Assembly (NCBI RefSeq): GCF_946885855.1
Contig: NZ_CAMPHH010000137.1
Coordinates: 1-9,167, forward strand
Direction of reading: 5' to 3'
Length of the DNA stretch: 9,167 bases
Source: an uncultured Actinotalea sp.
GTDB taxonomy: Bacteria > Actinomycetota > Actinomycetes > Actinomycetales > Cellulomonadaceae
Both the position numbers and the translations under genes were made by a program. This document shows positions 4,814-9,167 of the stretch, piece after piece; the first letter of the stretch is position 1; each line of letters opens with the position of its first letter. A model generated the notes under the pieces. It saw only the letters and a program-made list of their open reading frames with translations, made no database searches and was not told where the DNA came from.

Positions 4814-6301
4814 GTGGACGCCCTGGACCTGGCGCGGTGGCAGTTCGGCATCACGACCGTCTACCACTTCATCTTCGTGCCGCTGACGATCGGGCTGGCC
4901 CCCCTGGTGGCGATCATGCAGACGGCGTGGCACCGGACGGGCGACGAGCGCTGGCTGCGCCTGACCAAGTTCTTCGGAAAGCTCCTGCTCATCAACTTCG
5001 CGATCGGCGTCGCGACGGGCATCGTCCAGGAGTTCCAGTTCGGCATGAACTGGAGCGAGTACTCGCGCTTCGTCGGCGACGTCTTCGGCGCCCCGCTGGC
5101 CATGGAGGCCCTGGCGGCGTTCTTCGTCGAGTCGACGTTCCTGGGCCTGTGGATCTTCGGCTGGGACAAGCTGCCGAAGCGCATCCACCTGGCCACGATC
5201 TGGGCGGTCGCGATCGCCACCAACCTCTCCGCCTACTTCATCCTGGCGGCCAACTCGTGGATGCAGCACCCGGTCGGGGCGATCTTCAACGAGGAGACCG
5301 GCCGCGCCGAGATGGTCGACATCGGCGCCGTCCTCACCAACGTCACCCTCCTCGCAGCCTTCCCGCACACCATCGCCGCGGCCTTCCTCACGGCCGGCAC
5401 GTTCGTGGCCGGCATCGGCGCCTGGTGGATGGTCCGCTCGATGCGCCGCGGCGACGAGGCGACGGCGGGCGTGTACCGCCGAGCCGTCGTGCTCGGGACC
5501 GTGACGATGCTCGTCTCGGGCGTGGGCGTCGCCGCCTCCGGGGACTGGCAGGCCAAGCTCATGTTCGACCAGCAGCCGATGAAGATGGCGTCCGCGGAGG
5601 CGCTCTGCGAGGGCGAGACCGGCGCCGCGTTCTCCCTCCTGACCATCGGGGACCTCACGAACGACTGCGCGGGCGTGCGGCACGTCCTCACGGTCCCGGG
5701 CCTGACCTCGTACCTCGCCTCGGGCTCCTTCGACTCCTACCTGCCCGGCGTCGACGAGCTGCAGGAGCGGTCCGAGGTCCTCTACGGCGAGGGCGTGGAC
5801 TACCGGCCCCACCTCGCCGTGACCTACTGGAGCTTCCGGCTCATGATCGGCCTCGGGCTCGGCTCCGCCGCCCTGGCCGCCGCCGCCCTGTGGCTCCTGC
5901 GCCGCGGCGCCGTCGTCGATCGCCGGTGGTTCGCCACGCTCGGCCTGCTGGCGATCCCCACGCCGTTCCTCGCTTCGTCGTTCGGCTGGATCTTCACGGA
6001 GATGGGACGCCAGCCGTGGGTCGTGGCGCCCAACCCCAACCCCAGCGGCGTGGACGGCGTCTGGATGCTCACCGCCACGGGCGTGTCGTCCTCGGTCCCG
6101 GCCGGGATGGTCCTCGCCTCGATGATCGGCTTCACGCTGCTCTACGCGGTGCTCGCCGTCCTCTGGTTCCGCCTCATGGTCCGGTACGCCGCCGAGGGCG
6201 TCGCCCAGACCGAGCGCGACCCCAGCCCGGAGGCCCGGCGCCGTGACCTGGACCGGACCCCCGACGACGGCAGCGCCACGCCGCTGTCCTTCGCGTACTG
6301 A
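4814..6301 (+). CDS. cydA: Cytochrome bd ubiquinol/menaquinol oxidase subunit I
   Basis: 495 residues, GTG start. This integral membrane subunit oxidises quinol (menaquinol in Actinomycetota) at its Q-loop and reduces O2 to water on haem d, without pumping protons. Ligands aligned with E. coli CydA: H18 in VYHFIFVPLTIG (haem b595), E98 and E106 in AMEALAAFFVEST, H185 in FPHTIAAAF and M344 in YWSFRLMIG (haem b558), R342, Q-loop K257 and E262 in KMASAE, and E396 before GRQPW. All the key residues are present. The Q-loop (about 243-335) is the short type. It holds the only two cysteines, C265 and C285, matching a disulphide pair described in mycobacterial cytochrome bd. About nine membrane segments fit the family; the last 35 residues are a polar cytoplasmic tail. 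It heads cydABDC, 24 bp before cydB. Expression is probably governed by the inverted repeat upstream. Confidence 0.97.
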   Translation: MDALDLARWQFGITTVYHFIFVPLTIGLAPLVAIMQTAWHRTGDERWLRLTKFFGKLLLINFAIGVATGIVQEFQFGMNWSEYSRFVGDVFGAPLAMEALAAFFVESTFLGLWIFGWDKLPKRIHLATIWAVAIATNLSAYFILAANSWMQHPVGAIFNEETGRAEMVDIGAVLTNVTLLAAFPHTIAAAFLTAGTFVAGIGAWWMVRSMRRGDEATAGVYRRAVVLGTVTMLVSGVGVAASGDWQAKLMFDQQPMKMASAEALCEGETGAAFSLLTIGDLTNDCAGVRHVLTVPGLTSYLASGSFDSYLPGVDELQERSEVLYGEGVDYRPHLAVTYWSFRLMIGLGLGSAALAAAALWLLRRGAVVDRRWFATLGLLAIPTPFLASSFGWIFTEMGRQPWVVAPNPNPSGVDGVWMLTATGVSSSVPAGMVLASMIGFTLLYAVLAVLWFRLMVRYAAEGVAQTERDPSPEARRRDLDRTPDDGSATPLSFAY

Positions 6302-6310
6302 CCCGCGCAC

Positions 6311-6317
6311 GGAGAGG
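6311..6317 (+). promoter_or_regulatory. Shine-Dalgarno of cydB
   Basis: GGAGAGG lies in the 24-bp cydA-cydB gap, 8 nt before the ATG at 6326, and supports that start. Confidence 0.7.
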
Positions 6318-6325
6318 CCACCACC

Positions 6326-7345
6326 ATGGAGCTCGCGACCGTCTGGTTCGTCCTCATCGCGGTCCTGTGGACCGGCTACCTCGTCCTGGAGGGCTTCGAC
6401 TTCGGCGTCGGCATGCTGCTGCCGGTGCTCGGCCGCAAGGACCGCGAGCGCCGCGTCCTCATCAACACGATCGGCCCGGTCTGGGACGGCAACGAGGTGT
6501 GGCTGCTCACGGCCGGCGGCGCGACGTTCGCGGCGTTCCCGGAGTGGTACGCCTCGATGTTCTCCGGGTTCTACCTCGCGCTCTTCCTCATCCTCCTCGC
6601 GCTCATCGTCCGCGTCGTCGCCTTCGAGTGGCGCGGCAAGATCGACGACGACCGGTGGCGCGCCTGGGCCGACCGGGCGCTCGTCGTCGGCTCGTGGGTC
6701 CCCGCGGTGCTGTGGGGCGTGGCGTTCGGCAACCTCGTCCGGGGCGTCGAGCTCGACGCGGACCACCAGTTCGTCGGGACGTTCTGGGACCTGCTGAACC
6801 CGTTCGCCCTCCTCGGCGGCGCCACGACCGCGCTGATCTTCCTCACCCACGGGGCGGTGTTCCTGGCACTGAAGACCGACGGCGACATCCGGGACCGGGC
6901 CGCCACGCTCGCGCGGCGTCTGGCCGTCGCGACGCTCGTCGTCGCCGGGGCGTTCGCGGTGTGGGCGCAGGTCGCGTACTCGGTGCCCTGGACGTGGGCG
7001 GCCACCGGTGTCGCTGCGCTCGCCCTCCTGGCGCTGGTCGCCGCGACGCGCGCCCGGCGCGAGGGCCCGGCGTTCGCCGCCTCGGCGGTGGCGATCGTCG
7101 CCGCCGTGGTGCTGATCTTCGGATCGATGTACCCGGACGTCATGCCGGCGCTGGACCCGGCGAACTCGCTCACCGTGGCCAACGCGTCCTCGACGGACTA
7201 CACGCTGACGATCATGACGTGGGTCGCGGTGGTCCTCACACCGGTGGTCCTGCTCTACCAGGGCTGGACGTACTGGGTGTTCCGCAAGCGGATCACCGTC
7301 GAGCACATCCCCGCCCCCACCGGGCTGACGTTCGACCGCGTGTGA
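6326..7345 (+). CDS. cydB: Cytochrome bd oxidase subunit II
   Basis: 339 residues, normal for CydB. Family hallmarks are EGFDFGVGMLLP (22-33), INTIGPVWDGNEVWLLTAGGATFAAFP (46-72), WYASMFSGFYLALFLILLALIVR (74-96), FGNLVRGV (134-141), NPFALLGG (158-165), YPDVMPALDP (269-278) and YQGWTYWVFRKR (311-322). CydB forms the heterodimer with CydA and has eight to nine membrane helices; it has no haem ligands of its own in most species but is needed for assembly and stability. The start is ATG with a good Shine-Dalgarno. The stop TGA overlaps the GTG of cydD by 4 bp, so the transporter is translationally coupled to the oxidase. No CydX/CydS-type small subunit is encoded between cydB and cydD, because there is no room. 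Confidence 0.97.
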   Translation: MELATVWFVLIAVLWTGYLVLEGFDFGVGMLLPVLGRKDRERRVLINTIGPVWDGNEVWLLTAGGATFAAFPEWYASMFSGFYLALFLILLALIVRVVAFEWRGKIDDDRWRAWADRALVVGSWVPAVLWGVAFGNLVRGVELDADHQFVGTFWDLLNPFALLGGATTALIFLTHGAVFLALKTDGDIRDRAATLARRLAVATLVVAGAFAVWAQVAYSVPWTWAATGVAALALLALVAATRARREGPAFAASAVAIVAAVVLIFGSMYPDVMPALDPANSLTVANASSTDYTLTIMTWVAVVLTPVVLLYQGWTYWVFRKRITVEHIPAPTGLTFDRV

Positions 7346-9081
7346 GGCCGCTCGACCCCCGCCTCCTGCGGCGGGCCCGCGCGGCCCGCCGGTACGTCCT
7401 GCTCACCGCCGGGTTCGGGGCGCTGACCGCGGGCACGGTCATCGCCCAGGCCCTCCTGCTCGCCCACGCCCTGGCCCCGGTGGTCACCGGGACCGCCGGC
7501 CCGGCCGACGTCACCGTCCCGCTCGTGGGGCTGGCCGGCGTCCTCGCGCTGCGCGCGGTGCTGGTGGGGCTGCAGGAGCGGTGGGCGCACCGCTCGGCCA
7601 CCCGCGCCGTGGCCGAGCTGCGCGAGCAGGTCGTCCGGCACGCCGTCGCGCTCGGTCCGCGGCGGCTGCCCGAGGACCCCGCCGCGGTCGCGACCTTCGC
7701 GACCCGCGGCCTGGACGCGCTCGAGCCGTACTTCGTCCGCTACCTGCCCCAGCTCCTGCTCGCCGCCACGGTGACGCCCGCCGGTCTCGCCGTCGTGCTG
7801 GGCATGGAGTGGGTCGCCGCGGCCACGATCGCGGCCACGCTGCCCCTCGTCCCGGTGTTCATGTGGCTCATCGGCGTCATGACGCAGGGCGTGGCCGAGC
7901 GTCGGCTCGCCGCGATGACCCGGCTCGGCGGGCAGGTGCTCGACCTGCTCGCCGGGGTCCCCACGCTGCGGGCCCTGGGCCGCGAGCGCGGTCCCGCCAC
8001 GCGCGTGCGCGACCTCGGCGACGCCCACCGGCGGGCGACGATGGGCACGCTGCGGGTCGCGTTCCTGTCCGGCATGGTCCTCGAGCTCCTCACCACCCTG
8101 TCCGTCGCCCTCGTCGCGGTGGGCGTCGGGTTCCGGCTCGTCTACGGGCACCTCGACCTCACGACGGCCCTGGCGGTCCTCGTGCTCGCGCCCGAGGTCT
8201 ACCTGCCGCTGCGCCAGGTCGGCGCCCACTTCCACGCGTCCACGGACGGGCTGGGCGCCGCGGCCCGCGCCTTCGCGCTGCTGGAGACCCCGGCCGACGA
8301 CGGCGCCGCGGGTCGCCGTCGCGCGGCGCCGGACCTGCGGCGCGCCACCGTCCGGCTCACCGGTGTGGACGTCGCAGCGCCCGGGCGCGCGGTCCACGCC
8401 CCTGCGGGGCTCGACCTCCGGCTCGCTCCTGGGCGGGTCGTCGCCCTCACGGGCGCGAACGGCGCCGGGAAGTCGACCGCCGTCGCCGTGCTGCTCGGCC
8501 TCGTGAGCCCCACGCACGGTCAGGTGCTCGTCGACGCGCTCGTCGACGCGGCCGACGGGACCACCGACGGGACGGTCGACCTGGCCGACGTCGAGCGCGG
8601 CTCGTGGTGGCGGCAGGTCGCCTGGGTCCCGCAGCGCGCCACGCTCGAGCCGGGCACCCTGCTGGCGGCCGTGACCCAGGGCCGCGCGGTGGAGCCCGCC
8701 GACGTGGCGGCCGCCGCACGCCTGACCGGGCTCGCCGACGTCGTCGCCCGGCGCCCCGGACGGTGGCTGTCGACCATCGGTCACGGCGGCGCGGGCCTCA
8801 GCCTCGGGGAGCGGCAGCGCGTCGCCCTGACCCGGGCGCTCCTGGGCGACGCGCCGCTGGTCGTGCTCGACGAGCCGACGGCCCACCTCGACGCCGGTGC
8901 CGAGGCCGTCGTCCTGGCGGCCGTCGCGCGTCTGCGCCACGAAGGGCGCACCGTCCTGCTCGTCGCCCACCGCCCGGCGCTCCTGGCCGTCGCCGACGAG
9001 GTCGTCGAGGTCCGTGCCGCTGCTCTGCCCGGCACCGGTCCCGCCCCCTCCGGCGCCGTCGTGACGGGAGCCGTCCGGTGA
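7342..9081 (+). CDS. cydD: CydDC ABC exporter subunit CydD
   Basis: 579 residues, GTG start in a GTGA overlap with the cydB stop. It is one half of the heterodimeric CydDC type-IV ABC exporter needed for cytochrome bd assembly; cysteine/glutathione export and, more recently, haem transport have been proposed. Residues 18-300 form the membrane domain with about six helices. The ATPase domain at 335-560 has Walker A GANGAGKST (371-379), Q-loop Q431 in WVPQR, signature LSLGE (486-490), Walker B LVVLDEP (D510, E511), D-loop AHLD and switch H543. The motif set is complete. LSLGE departs from LSGGQ, though CydD proteins often have an LSxGE form. Between Walker A and the Q-loop a stretch at 397-416 looks expanded by tandem duplication. 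The downstream partner begins in another 4-bp overlap, so the order cydA-B-D-C is typical of actinobacteria. CydD rather than CydC is assigned from this order. Confidence 0.93.
   Translation: MRPLDPRLLRRARAARRYVLLTAGFGALTAGTVIAQALLLAHALAPVVTGTAGPADVTVPLVGLAGVLALRAVLVGLQERWAHRSATRAVAELREQVVRHAVALGPRRLPEDPAAVATFATRGLDALEPYFVRYLPQLLLAATVTPAGLAVVLGMEWVAAATIAATLPLVPVFMWLIGVMTQGVAERRLAAMTRLGGQVLDLLAGVPTLRALGRERGPATRVRDLGDAHRRATMGTLRVAFLSGMVLELLTTLSVALVAVGVGFRLVYGHLDLTTALAVLVLAPEVYLPLRQVGAHFHASTDGLGAAARAFALLETPADDGAAGRRRAAPDLRRATVRLTGVDVAAPGRAVHAPAGLDLRLAPGRVVALTGANGAGKSTAVAVLLGLVSPTHGQVLVDALVDAADGTTDGTVDLADVERGSWWRQVAWVPQRATLEPGTLLAAVTQGRAVEPADVAAAARLTGLADVVARRPGRWLSTIGHGGAGLSLGERQRVALTRALLGDAPLVVLDEPTAHLDAGAEAVVLAAVARLRHEGRTVLLVAHRPALLAVADEVVEVRAAALPGTGPAPSGAVVTGAVR
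8527..8575 (+). repeat. Two adjacent 12-bp tandem duplications in cydD
   Basis: CTCGTCGACGCG is repeated exactly at 8527-8538 and 8539-8550. Immediately after, CCGACGGGA recurs with a 12-bp period (8552-8560 and 8564-8572). Both keep frame and encode ALVDAADGTTDGTVDLAD-like sequence between Walker A and the Q-loop. Confidence 0.75.
9066..9070 (+). promoter_or_regulatory. Shine-Dalgarno of cydC
   Basis: GGGAG inside the last codons of cydD lies 7 nt before the GTG at 9078, supporting that start alongside the GTGA overlap. Confidence 0.6.
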
Positions 9082-9167
9082 GCGCCGCCGACCCGCTGCG
9101 CCGCGCCGTCGCGCTCCTGGAGGTCTCGCCGCGCCGCGTCCTCGCAGCCGTCGCCGCGGGCGCGGGC
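9078..9167 (+). CDS. cydC: CydDC ABC exporter subunit CydC (5' part)
   Basis: Only 30 codons are inside the window, reading VSAADPLRRAVALLEV then SPRRVLAAVAAGAG, with GTG as start. The frame stays open to the edge. The DPLRRAVxLLEVSPRR start followed by a small-residue hydrophobic run resembles the N-terminus and first membrane helix of actinobacterial CydC. The GTGA overlap with cydD, a proper Shine-Dalgarno and the operon order cydABD support the call. It would pair with CydD as the second half of the exporter. The catalytic motifs lie outside the window, so the identification rests mainly on context. Confidence 0.8.
   Translation, partial: MSAADPLRRAVALLEVSPRRVLAAVAAGAG

Noticed and set aside
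757..6246. 1829-codon plus-strand open frame running antisense to rne and through cydA in the wrong frame
   Set aside because: Its sequence is Arg/Gly/Pro/Ala noise, it spans two well-identified genes, and long shadow frames are expected at this GC content.
4772..7306. 844-codon minus-strand open frame opposite cydA-cydB
   Set aside because: It is low complexity (Arg, Glu, Gly, Asp, His), has no domain, and lies opposite clearly conserved CydA and CydB.
7341..7345. Missing small cytochrome bd subunit gene (CydX/CydS type) between cydB and cydD
   Set aside because: cydB and cydD overlap by 4 bp, so nothing fits there. Absence is not unusual in actinobacteria and does not imply a defect.
7255..8970. 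571-codon minus-strand open frame opposite cydD
   Set aside because: It shows antisense composition only, while the plus strand carries complete ABC transporter motifs.

Overview
The window is very GC-rich, with strong G/C third-position bias, GTG starts next to ATG starts, and long spurious ORFs on the opposite strands. Together with the neighbourhood rne-rplU-rpmA and a cydABDC operon, this points to a high-GC Actinomycetota chromosome, probably Micrococcales (Cellulomonas-like). The genus is an inference. I see no mobile element, tRNA, rRNA or CRISPR array. This is ordinary core/respiratory chromosome, not an accessory island.

Layout. The left half (73-4377) is read on the minus strand: rne (ribonuclease E/G, 904-4377), then rplU (ribosomal protein L21, 404-724), then rpmA (L27, 73-330). 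A perfect 16-bp stem hairpin at 25-60 follows rpmA. The right half is read on the plus strand: cydA (4814-6301), cydB (6326-7345), cydD (7342-9081) and the first 30 codons of cydC (from 9078, cut by the window end). They encode the cytochrome bd quinol oxidase and the CydDC ABC exporter needed to assemble it. cydB/cydD and cydD/cydC each share a 4-bp GTGA stop/start overlap. A 436-bp divergent region (4378-4813) separates rne from cydA and holds the regulatory signals of both.

How the genes work together. RNase E degrades and processes RNA, and L21 and L27 are neighbouring 50S subunit proteins, so the left half is an RNA-turnover/ribosome cluster. A well-formed sigma70-type promoter overlaps the rne stop codon and would start a separate rplU-rpmA transcript with a hairpin at its 5' end. 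The right half is a low-oxygen or stress-resistant terminal oxidase operon that carries its own maturation transporter.

Most interesting points: a 21-bp perfect inverted repeat (8-5-8) 81 bp upstream of cydA; an RNase E with a roughly 555-residue disordered N-terminal arm bearing about eleven arginine islands, two hydrophobic mini-motifs and a 5-residue tandem repeat; a histidine-alternating cluster in the RNase E tail; a Q-loop cysteine pair in CydA; and two back-to-back 12-bp tandem duplications inside the CydD ATPase domain. I found no clearly new biological system.
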